Source of the DNA: Candidatus Woesearchaeota archaeon
GTDB lineage: Archaea; Nanobdellota; Nanobdellia; Woesearchaeales; JABGUJ01
Direction: 5' to 3'
Length of the DNA stretch: 64,000 nt
Assembly (NCBI GenBank): GCA_018646625.1
Contig: JABGUJ010000003.1
Span: forward strand, 268,355 to 332,354
The notes below the pieces were generated by a model, which searched no databases, was not told the DNA's origin, and worked only from the letters and a program-made list of their open reading frames with translations. Shown in pieces: positions 28,650 through 37,876 of this stretch (its first letter is position 1; each line of letters starts with the position of its first letter). The translations under genes were made by a program, and so were the position numbers.

Positions 28650-30149
28650 ATGCATAAACTAAAAGTAAAAGACATGGATTTAGAAAGCGGAGGACCGCTA
28701 ATAGCCATCATAAATCAAGAAGACGCAACCACTCTTGATCTATACACCGCAGACAGAATTAGAATCAAAAAAGGCAGAAAAGAGATCGTTGCCATCACAG
28801 ACATTGCAATTTCTAACAAACTTCTGAAACCTGGAGAAATCGGACTATTTGAAGAAGGTTTAATCAGATTAGGTGTTAAAAACCGAGAAACAGTTAGCAT
28901 AAACATAGACCGAAAACCTGAATCTCTTCACATCATCAAGAAAAAAATGAATAAAGAATCCTTGAATGATAAAGAGATTAGGAAAATTGTAGAAGATATA
29001 GTTGAAGGAAATCTCAACCAAATCGAATTAACCTACTACGTCGCTGCCAACTACATAAACGGTATGAACGATAAAGAGACTGTTGCTCTAACTAAAGCAA
29101 TGATCGATACAGGAGACAGAATAGAAATAAAAGGAAAAGACAAAATTGTTGTTGATAAACACTGTATTGGTGGAGTGGCTGGAAACAGAACCACGACAAT
29201 TGTAGTTCCAATTCTTGCAGCCGCAGGACTATATGTACCAAAAACATCTTCAAGATCAATTACATCTCCAGCAGGAACTGCAGATACTATGGAAGTTATT
29301 TGTAACGTAACATTACCTATTGAAAAAATTGAAAAAACAATTAAAAAAACAAACGGATGCATGGTTTGGGGAGGCGCAGTCAACTTGGCACCCGCAGACG
29401 ACACAATCATCAACGTCGAACACCCGCTAAGCATCGATGCAGAAGGACAATTATTAGCATCCATCTTAGCAAAGAAAGGATCAGTTTCTGCAAAATATGT
29501 TTTAATTGATATTCCAACAGGAAAAGAAGCTAAAGTTAAAACATTAAAGAAAGCAAATCACCTTGCAAACCAATTCAAAAAAATCGGATCAAAGATTGGC
29601 ATGAAAGTTATTTGTACATTAACTGACGGTAACGAGCCAGTTGGAAATGGCATAGGTCCTGGATTAGAAGCTCGTGATATTCTATGGTTATTCAAAGGAG
29701 ATAAGCGCGCACCTCAAGATCTTATCGAAAAATCCGTTAACCTTGCAGGTTTAATGTTAGAATTAACAGGAAAAGCAAAGAAAGGCAAAGGAAAAGAAAT
29801 GGCGAAAGAACTATTAGATTCTGGCGCGGCTTCAAAGAAGTTCATGGAAATTGTTAAAGCACAAGGTGCAAGGATCACAAAACCAGAAAAAATACCATTA
29901 GGTAAGTACAAATTCAATTATGTTTCTAAAAAGACTGGCAAAATAAAACACATATCAAATAAACACATTGCAAAAATTGCAAGAATCGCAGGCTGCCCTA
30001 AAGACAAAAAAGCAGGACTTTATTTACATAAAAAGAAAGGCGATTGGGTGAAAAAAGGAGACATAATCATGACCATCTACTCCGACAACAGCACTAGATT
30101 AAAGTACGCCAAAGCAACGTTTGAAGAGATTAATGGCATAAAGCTCTAA
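28650..30149 (+). CDS. deoA: AMP phosphorylase (archaeal DeoA-like)
   Basis: 499 aa, the usual length of archaeal AMP phosphorylases, which carry an extra N-terminal domain (about 1-85) absent from bacterial thymidine phosphorylase. The catalytic region has KHCIGGVAGNRTTT (phosphate and nucleobase binding), KTSSRSITSPAGTADTME and the C-terminal pyrimidine-phosphorylase domain. Known reaction: AMP plus phosphate gives adenine and ribose 1,5-bisphosphate, which feeds the R15P isomerase/type III RuBisCO route. It starts 1 nt after the permease stop. Neither isomerase nor RuBisCO is in the window. Confidence 0.92.
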   Translation: MHKLKVKDMDLESGGPLIAIINQEDATTLDLYTADRIRIKKGRKEIVAITDIAISNKLLKPGEIGLFEEGLIRLGVKNRETVSINIDRKPESLHIIKKKMNKESLNDKEIRKIVEDIVEGNLNQIELTYYVAANYINGMNDKETVALTKAMIDTGDRIEIKGKDKIVVDKHCIGGVAGNRTTTIVVPILAAAGLYVPKTSSRSITSPAGTADTMEVICNVTLPIEKIEKTIKKTNGCMVWGGAVNLAPADDTIINVEHPLSIDAEGQLLASILAKKGSVSAKYVLIDIPTGKEAKVKTLKKANHLANQFKKIGSKIGMKVICTLTDGNEPVGNGIGPGLEARDILWLFKGDKRAPQDLIEKSVNLAGLMLELTGKAKKGKGKEMAKELLDSGAASKKFMEIVKAQGARITKPEKIPLGKYKFNYVSKKTGKIKHISNKHIAKIARIAGCPKDKKAGLYLHKKKGDWVKKGDIIMTIYSDNSTRLKYAKATFEEINGIKL

Positions 30150-30234
30150 ACAGCCCCTAAAGCAATAATTCTACAATTTAAGCCAGATTAGAGCTTCCGA
30201 AAGCTATATAAAGGAGTGAAACTACTACACAGTC

Positions 30235-31263
30235 ATGACAGAGCTAGGTATTTTGGTAGAAAAGCTAAGTATGGCAGTTACAGGGCTAGAAAGCTCATTT
30301 GATATTGAGACATCTAGAACACGAGTTACTGAACTAGAAAGATTAATGATAGAAGGTCAAACGACTGCAGCACTGTCTAGAGAATATAACAGACTAGAAC
30401 CATTAGTTAGAAATTATGAAGATCTCAGCAAATCAGCAGAAGATGCAAGAGGATTCTGCGATTTAACAATAGTAGAAGGGGATGATGAAGATCAAGCCTC
30501 CGCCGCAGAAGAAATTACAGAATGTATAGATGGAATAAGAGACTTTGTTCTTGGTAGAAGTTTCAAAGGAAAATATGATAACAATAATACAGTCATCACA
30601 CTTCAAAGAGCAACCGTAGGAAAAGATGAAGTCACATTCGCTATGAATAAACTTGCAGAAGCATACGTAAACTATGCCAAGTCAAAAGGACTAAAAGCAG
30701 ATGTTCTAGATTCAGATCCAAAATCATACACAATTAAGATTAGCGGAGAAAACGCATACGGATTGTTCAAAGGAGAACACGGAAAACACAGAGTAATTTA
30801 CACAGGAGATAGAAGTAAAACCCATACTGCTTATGTAATTGCGTCTGTCGAACCAGAGATCGAAAGAACCAGAAGAACCTTCCAGAGATCAGAAGTAAGA
30901 TACGAATTTTTATCAGCTAGCAGCAAAGGCGGACAACACGCAAACAAAGCAGAAACTGGAGTTAGACTAACACACACACCAACTGGAAAGACGGCAACAG
31001 TAAGAACACGATCTCGTGCACAGAGCCTAAGAGCTGCAGAAAAAATATTAGCAAGCAGAATCGCCATAGCAGAAATAGGAGCAACAAGAGTCGTACCCGA
31101 AATTGATCCAGGAAAAGGCGGATATCTAAGAACTTACAGATTTGCTAGCGGACAATACATTAAAGATCATAGAACAGAAACAAGGACAACAGACATGAAT
31201 GCATTTTTTAGAGGAGATGGAATAGACGCATTTATTTTAGCATATCACAATCTTAACTTTTAA
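30235..31263 (+). CDS. Bacterial-type class I release-factor-like protein (RF2/PrfH superfamily)
   Basis: 342 aa. A TATA box (GCTATATAAAGG, about 30204) 27 nt upstream indicates leaderless mRNA. A helical N-terminal domain resembling RF domain 1 (about 1-105) precedes a middle domain with KISGENAYGLFKGEHGKHRV (compare RF2 YGWL/F...G-HRL). The GGQ loop is SSKGGQHANKAETGVRLTH with HTPTGKTA after it (about 226-250). The C-terminal YRFASGQYIKDHRTETRT corresponds to the RF2 R-SYV-x-RIKDLRT end. The stop-codon reading loop (SPF in RF2, PxT in RF1) is replaced by a short YTGDRSK segment. Canonical archaeal aRF1 is unrelated in fold. Likely a ribosome rescue or specialised peptidyl-tRNA hydrolase. 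Confidence 0.88.
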   Translation: MTELGILVEKLSMAVTGLESSFDIETSRTRVTELERLMIEGQTTAALSREYNRLEPLVRNYEDLSKSAEDARGFCDLTIVEGDDEDQASAAEEITECIDGIRDFVLGRSFKGKYDNNNTVITLQRATVGKDEVTFAMNKLAEAYVNYAKSKGLKADVLDSDPKSYTIKISGENAYGLFKGEHGKHRVIYTGDRSKTHTAYVIASVEPEIERTRRTFQRSEVRYEFLSASSKGGQHANKAETGVRLTHTPTGKTATVRTRSRAQSLRAAEKILASRIAIAEIGATRVVPEIDPGKGGYLRTYRFASGQYIKDHRTETRTTDMNAFFRGDGIDAFILAYHNLNF

Positions 31264-31264
31264 A

Positions 31265-32026
31265 ATGAAAAGACTAATAGCAATACTAGTATTGGCACTT
31301 TTCTTAGTTAGCGGATGCAGTACTCAAATACAAGAAGAAGTAGATTATCAAATATCGCCAAATCCTATAGCCAAAACATACACTACAAGTCATATGCCTG
31401 TACAAGGTTTTGCAATAGAGCATGATAATAGAAATGAAATACTAGAATTCTATAAAGAAGCACAAAAAAGAAAACAAGCAAGAAATAAACTATTAGCAGA
31501 AAGTGATGCAGAAGAAGATGCTAACAACCTTGCAGAAAAGAGATGGCAAAGAAGATTCACTATATCAACACCTCTTGGAAATTATCATAGCGTTGACGAA
31601 GTAGAATCAATCTTCGGCACAAGAAGAGCAGCACAAGACTTCTCATTTTTAGGATTAGTATACGCAATGAAATATGCATGTTACAAATTCGAAGATGATG
31701 ACAAACAGTTCGAATCCATATGTTACGAATACAGAGCTTTTGAAAAAAGCTATCCCGATTTTATAGATAAAGAAATGTACAAAGAAATGAAAGAAAGATT
31801 GAAAAGAGAATATGAACTAATGGGCATCGAAAAATACTATGAATATCAAGAAAAGATTGGCCAACACGATATCAACAACTTCAGATCATTCGTCATGTTC
31901 ATACAAAAATACAAAATAGAAGATCCAAAAGAATATGATAAGTTTAGAGATGAAGTAAGAAAAGTCTACCAAGACTTCCATTCACAACATGTTACTAGTG
32001 ACGAATCTAAACCTAGCTTCTACTAA
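31265..32026 (+). CDS. Lipoprotein of unknown function
   Basis: 253 aa beginning 1 nt after the release-factor-like gene. A signal peptide with lipobox LVSGC (Cys at about 18) is followed by a mainly helical, charged domain (about 50-245) with many E/K residues and three Cys in the centre. Exported and lipid-anchored by prediction. No family recognised. Its tail overlaps the convergent gene at 32023 by 4 nt. Confidence 0.7.
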   Translation: MKRLIAILVLALFLVSGCSTQIQEEVDYQISPNPIAKTYTTSHMPVQGFAIEHDNRNEILEFYKEAQKRKQARNKLLAESDAEEDANNLAEKRWQRRFTISTPLGNYHSVDEVESIFGTRRAAQDFSFLGLVYAMKYACYKFEDDDKQFESICYEYRAFEKSYPDFIDKEMYKEMKERLKREYELMGIEKYYEYQEKIGQHDINNFRSFVMFIQKYKIEDPKEYDKFRDEVRKVYQDFHSQHVTSDESKPSFY

Positions 32027-33273
32027 CCCAAGAATAAAATATTAGCGTTCTGCCCAACATAATCAGTTGGAATTCTACCAATTCTCGCATCTTCACTAAC
32101 TGGTTCTAGATAATAATACTTATCTTCATCAAACTCAAAGAATATCCCGCCACATTTGAAACAATCAACACCCACACTAACGTGATCGTCATAGTAAATT
32201 AATATGACATGCTCACCAACCGCATTCATCAAAGAAGACAACAACAAAGACAAATCTTCACTATCTCCTTCTTCCTCTACAAGCGTTTGCAATGGAAATT
32301 GAGTATCTTTATCAAAACCTTCATCCCCATCTTCAACATAATCTAATGATTGATAGAATGCCAAAACAAGCTCATAAGGATATTTTATGGATTGATTATC
32401 AGCATAGTCCAAAAGATGTTCTACAATCTGCTCTATCGTATCATCATCAGGAGTAAAATAATCTCCAGCAGTTATATTATCAGGATGATTAGCCAAGAAA
32501 CCATAATAATCTGAATTATATTCAACAGTAAAACTAACGTCCTCCCCCTCATATTCAAAATCAAAGTCTAACTCAAGTTCCTTGCCAGGAGAAATAGGAT
32601 TAGGATCATCTTTATCATTTAATCCATCAGCATCAGAATCATCATTATAATCTGATGTTCCTTGTGCAGCTTCTTCATCTATACTCAAGCCATCATTATC
32701 ATAATCAAAAACAGTTGTATTGACTTGCTCTTCTTCTTCCTCTTCAACTTCAACAACAACTTCCTTCTTTTTCTCTACTACTACAACTTCCTTTTCAACA
32801 GGAGCACTAACAGGACCACCATCTAGTACTTTCCTAAACGCAACCAACTCATTACGTACTTCTTGCAACAATTCAGCAGTTTCACTCATTTGATTATTCT
32901 GTTGATTTATTATAGCAGTTTGAGTATAGATCACTTTCTGTTTACCATATATCTCAAAAGATTCAAAGATAACAAAGAAAGCAAGAATAATCATTATCGC
33001 AACAATCAAGAAAGATTTTACCACTTCTTTTCTATCGAGACCAACTTCCTCGTTGAGATGATCATAAAACATCTTGGCTAGAAAGCCAATAGTCAAAAAC
33101 AAAACTAACCATAACAATAGTAGAAAATAATCATAAGCTGTAGCAGTACATGGAATATCTCTAGCTAAAGAGAAGAACTTAATCCCAAAATTACCCAGAT
33201 TGCAATTAGAATTAGTCGCTACATGATGAAAAGGCAGCATTGCATCAATTACTCCAGCCATATACCTAAACAC
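32023..33273 (-). CDS. Membrane protein with calcium-binding repeats and a transglutaminase-like domain lacking the catalytic Cys
   Basis: 416 aa. Two TM helices (about 42-65 and 80-102) and a coiled coil (about 110-145) precede an acidic spacer and thrombospondin-type-3-like repeats (about 190-230, DYDNDGLSIDE, DSDADGLNDKDD). The C-terminal domain (about 240-405) has the pattern of archaeal transglutaminase-like proteins: YPYELVLAFYQSL, FPLQTLVEEEGDSEDLSLLLSSLM and ILIYYDDHVSVGV. In active relatives the motif is GDCEDxS; here Cys is Ser (GDSEDLS), so it is probably not a cysteine protease or cross-linker. Acts at the cell surface by topology. Confidence 0.72.
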   Translation of the reverse strand: MFRYMAGVIDAMLPFHHVATNSNCNLGNFGIKFFSLARDIPCTATAYDYFLLLLWLVLFLTIGFLAKMFYDHLNEEVGLDRKEVVKSFLIVAIMIILAFFVIFESFEIYGKQKVIYTQTAIINQQNNQMSETAELLQEVRNELVAFRKVLDGGPVSAPVEKEVVVVEKKKEVVVEVEEEEEEQVNTTVFDYDNDGLSIDEEAAQGTSDYNDDSDADGLNDKDDPNPISPGKELELDFDFEYEGEDVSFTVEYNSDYYGFLANHPDNITAGDYFTPDDDTIEQIVEHLLDYADNQSIKYPYELVLAFYQSLDYVEDGDEGFDKDTQFPLQTLVEEEGDSEDLSLLLSSLMNAVGEHVILIYYDDHVSVGVDCFKCGGIFFEFDEDKYYYLEPVSEDARIGRIPTDYVGQNANILFLG

Positions 33274-33360
33274 CCAAGATTAGTTTTTAAAGCTAATGAT
33301 AAAAACCAGAAAATATTCCCCAAGTAAGGACAAAACACGTTACCTCAAATTCTAAAAGAA

Positions 33361-34326
33361 TTATTCATAAATCTCAGATGGTTTATATGAATAAGTTGTT
33401 GTTCTAAGCAACGTAATAGATTCCACTTTCTTAACTACACCTGCAAATTCGCTCTTTAAGTCTAGAAGAAAAGACCTCAACTCAGAATTCTCATTAAAAT
33501 AAACAGTATATTCAACGTCCCAACCACCCACACAACGACCATAAAACGCAATATTAGAATGTTGATTAGCATACTCTTCAAACTTCTTAATCACAGAGTC
33601 AGATAAATTAGAACAAGAGATAAACACACTAAATCTTTGAAAACCTTGACTAATTGGATCTAAAATCATACGATAATACTTAATCACCCCTAACTCTTCC
33701 ATTTTCTTTATACGATAATTAACAGTATCGATAGGAATCTTTGTTTTTGCACTAATCTCAGACAATTTAATTCTAACATTAGGATGTATAAGCCTAGCAA
33801 TCGCTCTATCTTTATCATCTAGATCTAGTACATGATCATGAGACACTTTTTTTTCTCTTACAGAATTGGATCTACCAAAAAAATAATTATCCCCATAAGT
33901 CTTAGTTCCAATAGTTATAGAAAACTTATAGTCGTGAAAATACTCACCAGTCTTAGATATGATCTCTCTCAACACAACATCAAAATGTGCAGGATTCTTT
34001 GCCATTATAACAAAAGCCAAATCCCAATGCCCAAAACAAGGGGTCACCCATGTCACAAGATCGTGTTTCTCGAGAAACGCTATCAAAGCCTGTTCATCCT
34101 TACGTGTAATCTTCTCAAAATGCAATAGCACCTTATACGAATGATAACCAAAATCAAAACTTGTTACAAAGCTTCTAATTACCCCATTAGAAATAAGCCG
34201 TTTAACACGATAATTAACAACCTCTTTAGAACTTCTAACCTCTCTAGCGATCGCAGAAAAATGCTTCCTAGGATCCCTACTTAAAGCACCTAAGATCTTC
34301 TTATCCAACACATCTAATTTCAACAC
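33361..34326 (-). CDS. Double Lrp/AsnC-type transcription regulator
   Basis: 321 aa if read from GTG at 34326, which lies about 26 nt from the TATA box (GATATAAATA, about 34350-34359) and fits a leaderless start; TTG at 34338 or 34323 are alternatives. The protein is two fused Lrp units. Each has an AsnC-type HTH (about 3-60, LDKKILGALSRDPR and YRVKRLISNGVI; about 170-225, DKDRAIARLIHPNVR and VNYRIKKMEELGVI) followed by a RAM-like domain. A single chain would thus mimic an Lrp dimer. Divergent from purA, which it may regulate. Confidence 0.85.
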   Translation of the reverse strand: MLKLDVLDKKILGALSRDPRKHFSAIAREVRSSKEVVNYRVKRLISNGVIRSFVTSFDFGYHSYKVLLHFEKITRKDEQALIAFLEKHDLVTWVTPCFGHWDLAFVIMAKNPAHFDVVLREIISKTGEYFHDYKFSITIGTKTYGDNYFFGRSNSVREKKVSHDHVLDLDDKDRAIARLIHPNVRIKLSEISAKTKIPIDTVNYRIKKMEELGVIKYYRMILDPISQGFQRFSVFISCSNLSDSVIKKFEEYANQHSNIAFYGRCVGGWDVEYTVYFNENSELRSFLLDLKSEFAGVVKKVESITLLRTTTYSYKPSEIYE

Positions 34327-34449
34327 AATACATCTCAAAGTCGCAGCCTATTTATATCTATTTCGAATTTGATAAAAAATCAACAAGGTACTTTTAATTT
34401 AATACGCACCCGCCCAAATTGTATCAAAGACCGCACGGAGGGTGTATTG

Positions 34450-36084
34450 ATGACAACAGCAACAGGCAGTAGAACGCTCGATGAGACAACAGAAAGACTT
34501 CTTGAACAAGTGATAGGAAAACCAAGAGTTAGCAGAAGCGTAGTGGTCCTTGGAACTCAATGGGGAGATGAAGGAAAAGGAAGCGAAATAGATCTTTTAA
34601 CAAATTATGTTGATAATGTTGTAAGATACAATGGTGGAGCAAACGCAGGTCACACCATTGTTGTTGATGGAAGAGAAATTATTCTACACGTATTACCCTC
34701 AGGCGTATTAAATCCAAACGCAAATATAATTCTAGCAGATGGTGTTGCAGTCCAACCTAAAGATATTCTAAGTGAAAAAGCCAGCCTACCAAATGATGTA
34801 GATCTTGAAGGCAGACTATTCATTGCAGAAAACGCAAACATCGTTACACCTATGCACATAAAAGATGATATTGATCGAGAAAATGCAGGAAAGGGCGTTG
34901 GCTCAACTAGAAACGGAATACGCCCCTGCTATGTAGACAGAGTAGATAGAATGGCAGTAACATTTGGAGATGTTCTTAGAAGACCCGAAACTGCAAAAGA
35001 AAGAATCCAAATGCAGATTGACAAGTATGGCTATACTGAACAAACTGCAGATGAAGTTTACGATGCACTGAAAGCAGATGTAGACAAACTTGCAGAATGC
35101 ATCATAAACACTAGCCGAATGATCAACGAGGAGCTAGAAGCTGGAAGAAACGTACTATTCGAAGCAGGCCAAGGAACATTATTAGATGTGTATCATGGCT
35201 CCTACAGAAATGTAACTTCATCCATTCCAACTGCAGGCGGAGCGCTAGTCGGTGCAGGTGTTGGTCCTGAAGCTATTGATGAAGTTATCGGAGTTGCAAA
35301 ACTAGTAATGACAAGAGTAGGCAACGGACCATTCCCGTCGGAACTTGTTGATGAACAAAAACAAAAAGATGACTACATGAAATTCGTTCTCGGAAAAGCA
35401 AAGTTAACTCAAGAAGAATTCGATGAATTGGAACCTGCAGAACAAAACGCAGTAAGAAGAAAATGGTGTGGAAAGTTCAAGCTTCCGAAAAATTACCAAT
35501 ACGTCGTAGATCACATGAGAGACGTAGAAGACCTTATTTCCGGAAAATTCATTTCTAAAGGAGTCAAGAAAAAACTTGATGACATTCTCGGAACTGAAGA
35601 TAGAGAAACTGCATACAACCACATAATGGGTATGTACTTCATGAAAGAAGCAGGAGAATTTGGCGCAACAACCGGAAGACCAAGAAGAACTGGTTGGCTA
35701 GACGCAGCCGAGCTAAGATACGCTAAAAGAATTAACGGACTAACAGGTCTTGCAGTCACAAAACTAGATTGTCTTGGAGATCTAGCACTAGTTAAGATGG
35801 TTGTAGGTTATAAACTAGGTGACCAAGAATTCAACGAATTACCAATAGAACATATCGAAGACAGAAACCTAAAACCAATTTACGAAACTTTCGAAGGATG
35901 GAGTGCAGAAGAAGTCAAAAAAGCAAGAACATTCGAACAACTTCCAGTCAATGCACAAAAGTATCTTGCAAGAGTCGCAGAAGTTGCAGGTGTTGGAATC
36001 TGCTCCATAGGTGTTGGTCCAGATAGAGAACAGACCATTGAACTCTACAATCCAATCACGCAACAAACTCCAGCATACAAATAA
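34450..36084 (+). CDS. purA: Adenylosuccinate synthetase
   Basis: 544 aa from ATG at 34450, with GGAGGG 7 nt upstream; an in-frame upstream extension has no ribosome binding site. It makes adenylosuccinate from IMP, aspartate and GTP, the first committed step to AMP. Motifs: GTQWGDEGKG (GTP/IMP loop, about 45), GGANAGHT, GSTRNGIRPCY, EAGQGTLLD and GATTGRPRRTGW. The protein is about 110 residues longer than usual. Most of the excess is a charged insert of about 85 residues between NGPFPSEL and the FGATTGRPRR loop (about 305-390), plus an N-terminal extension of about 30. Confidence 0.93.
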   Translation: MTTATGSRTLDETTERLLEQVIGKPRVSRSVVVLGTQWGDEGKGSEIDLLTNYVDNVVRYNGGANAGHTIVVDGREIILHVLPSGVLNPNANIILADGVAVQPKDILSEKASLPNDVDLEGRLFIAENANIVTPMHIKDDIDRENAGKGVGSTRNGIRPCYVDRVDRMAVTFGDVLRRPETAKERIQMQIDKYGYTEQTADEVYDALKADVDKLAECIINTSRMINEELEAGRNVLFEAGQGTLLDVYHGSYRNVTSSIPTAGGALVGAGVGPEAIDEVIGVAKLVMTRVGNGPFPSELVDEQKQKDDYMKFVLGKAKLTQEEFDELEPAEQNAVRRKWCGKFKLPKNYQYVVDHMRDVEDLISGKFISKGVKKKLDDILGTEDRETAYNHIMGMYFMKEAGEFGATTGRPRRTGWLDAAELRYAKRINGLTGLAVTKLDCLGDLALVKMVVGYKLGDQEFNELPIEHIEDRNLKPIYETFEGWSAEEVKKARTFEQLPVNAQKYLARVAEVAGVGICSIGVGPDREQTIELYNPITQQTPAYK

Positions 36085-36148
36085 TAGTTAGAATTGGAAT
36101 AATTTTTTTGATCGATGTAATTACAGATAATTAGACCGAGGTGAACCT

Positions 36149-37837
36149 GTGAGTACAGAAGAAAAACCATACTTTGAAGGACGAGATGTTGTATCAATGC
36201 GAGACTTCACTCGAGAAGAGATTGATGCCATACTTGATGTTGCGGACGATGTTAAAAGAGCCATCCACGATCAAAGCGCAGCATCTGAATTTAAACGCAA
36301 ATACGGTAAAGACATTAATGATCTTTTCCAAGGCATCAAAATTGCGACACTCTTCAGAGAAAACAGCACTAGAACTAATTTTTCATTTAGAGCTGCAGTG
36401 GGAGGACTTGAAGGTTTTGTTGATGGATTTCCTTCTGATGACTATACTTCTTTTAAAAAAGGCGAGACCTGGGGTCACGCTGTTGCTATGTTCGCGGGCT
36501 GGGGTTATGATGCATTGGTATGCAGAACCAAAACTGAAGGAATTCCTAGATGGACTCAAGAATATCTAGAGCGCGTTCATGCAAGTATGATTTCGAAACA
36601 CAAAAGAATGGGACAAGGCTATTCTTATCGTCGTCCAATGATTTTAAATGGAGGTGATGGGAAGAACCAGCACCCAACACAATGTTTTCTAGATTTATTT
36701 ACGATGCGAGAAATCGCCCGCATGGAAGGCAAAGAGCTAGACGGTTTAGAAGTTGCTCTACTTAATGATTTAGCGCATGGAAGAACTAATGCTTCGTTGA
36801 TGTCTGTTGCACACCTTTTTGATTGGAAATTACATTTTGCTTATCCTGATAGATTTGGCCCTCAACAACATAGACTAGACGACCTAATTAGAAATGGAGT
36901 TAGCATAGAAGATCATGGTTCTGATTTTAAATCAGCAATGACTGCCGCTTTAATCGCATATCACTCCCGACCACAGAAAGAAAGAGTGGGTGTAGGAGAA
37001 GATTTAATTTCCATAAAAGAATTAGGTAGAATTAATAGAGTAATGTATGATGCTTTAGGTATAAACGCACCTTATTTGATGCATCCACTACCAATTGATG
37101 CAGAAACTTTTGAAGAAATAGCTTTTGATATTGATAGTCATGAAATGAATTGGACAAAAGTGCAGTCATCGAATGGTTTGTATGTTAGAGTTGCATTAAT
37201 GGCTTTAGGTTTAGGACTTATCGATTCTCAAGCAGATCTACAGGGAAAAGACCTCATTGAAATTGTAGGTCTTTCTTCTAAAATGTTAGATCTCAGTATT
37301 GGTGATAAAGATTTAACTCATGCCCGTTCGGGCGTCATACCAAAGGATGGATTAGTTATTGATCACATACCCCCAGGAATGTCGCGAAGACTTGATGGTA
37401 TTCTAGGACTCGAGCAATCCAGGTTACCAATCATATCTTCACGTTATCTTGAAGTTGATGGAGGCAAACAACCAGAGAAAGACATGGTCAAAATCCATTG
37501 TGGTTATGATCTTTCTGAACCCCAATTAGAAGCAATTGCTCTATTAGCACCTGATGCCACCGTTAGTGTTGTAAGAGGAGGGAGAGTTGTAAGAAAATAT
37601 CGCCCGTTAATAGGTAATCATGTCGCAGATAGGGTTACATGTGGCAATGGTGCTTGCGTGACTAATGTAGGTATTGAACATGTAATACCTAAACATCACT
37701 TAGAGTCTTCCGAAAGTGGTCCTGTACTAAGTTGTGAATACTGCGAACATACCGACACTGTGCCTAGCGTATATGCCGCAAACCGCTTCAGATATTTATC
37801 TCCTGACCATGCATTGATTGGCATAAGACGGCCTTGA
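36149..37837 (+). CDS. pyrBI: Aspartate carbamoyltransferase, catalytic and regulatory chains fused
   Basis: 562 aa from a GTG start with GAGGTGA 4 nt upstream. Residues 1-360 are PyrB: FRENSTRTNFSF (carbamoyl-phosphate binding), GDGKNQHPTQ, LNDLAHGRTNAS and HPLPID. Residues about 370-555 are PyrI: an allosteric domain (IEIVGLSSKMLDLSIGDKDL, AKHGVI-like HARSGVIPKDGLVIDHI) and a zinc domain with CGNGACVTN and CEYC. It catalyses carbamoyl phosphate plus aspartate to carbamoyl aspartate in pyrimidine synthesis. Fusion of the chains is known in Thermotoga-type bacteria; archaea usually keep pyrB and pyrI separate. CGN arginine codons and T-richness are higher than in purA next door. Confidence 0.93.
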   Translation: MSTEEKPYFEGRDVVSMRDFTREEIDAILDVADDVKRAIHDQSAASEFKRKYGKDINDLFQGIKIATLFRENSTRTNFSFRAAVGGLEGFVDGFPSDDYTSFKKGETWGHAVAMFAGWGYDALVCRTKTEGIPRWTQEYLERVHASMISKHKRMGQGYSYRRPMILNGGDGKNQHPTQCFLDLFTMREIARMEGKELDGLEVALLNDLAHGRTNASLMSVAHLFDWKLHFAYPDRFGPQQHRLDDLIRNGVSIEDHGSDFKSAMTAALIAYHSRPQKERVGVGEDLISIKELGRINRVMYDALGINAPYLMHPLPIDAETFEEIAFDIDSHEMNWTKVQSSNGLYVRVALMALGLGLIDSQADLQGKDLIEIVGLSSKMLDLSIGDKDLTHARSGVIPKDGLVIDHIPPGMSRRLDGILGLEQSRLPIISSRYLEVDGGKQPEKDMVKIHCGYDLSEPQLEAIALLAPDATVSVVRGGRVVRKYRPLIGNHVADRVTCGNGACVTNVGIEHVIPKHHLESSESGPVLSCEYCEHTDTVPSVYAANRFRYLSPDHALIGIRRP

Positions 37838-37876
37838 TTAGATACCTTTTTATTATCTTTTTCTTTTTTTCTTATA

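Noticed and set aside
30235-31263. Peptidyl-tRNA hydrolase ArfB/ICT1 as the identity of the GGQ protein
   Set aside because: ArfB is about 140 residues with a basic tail. This protein has an N-terminal domain and an RF2-like C-terminus of full length.
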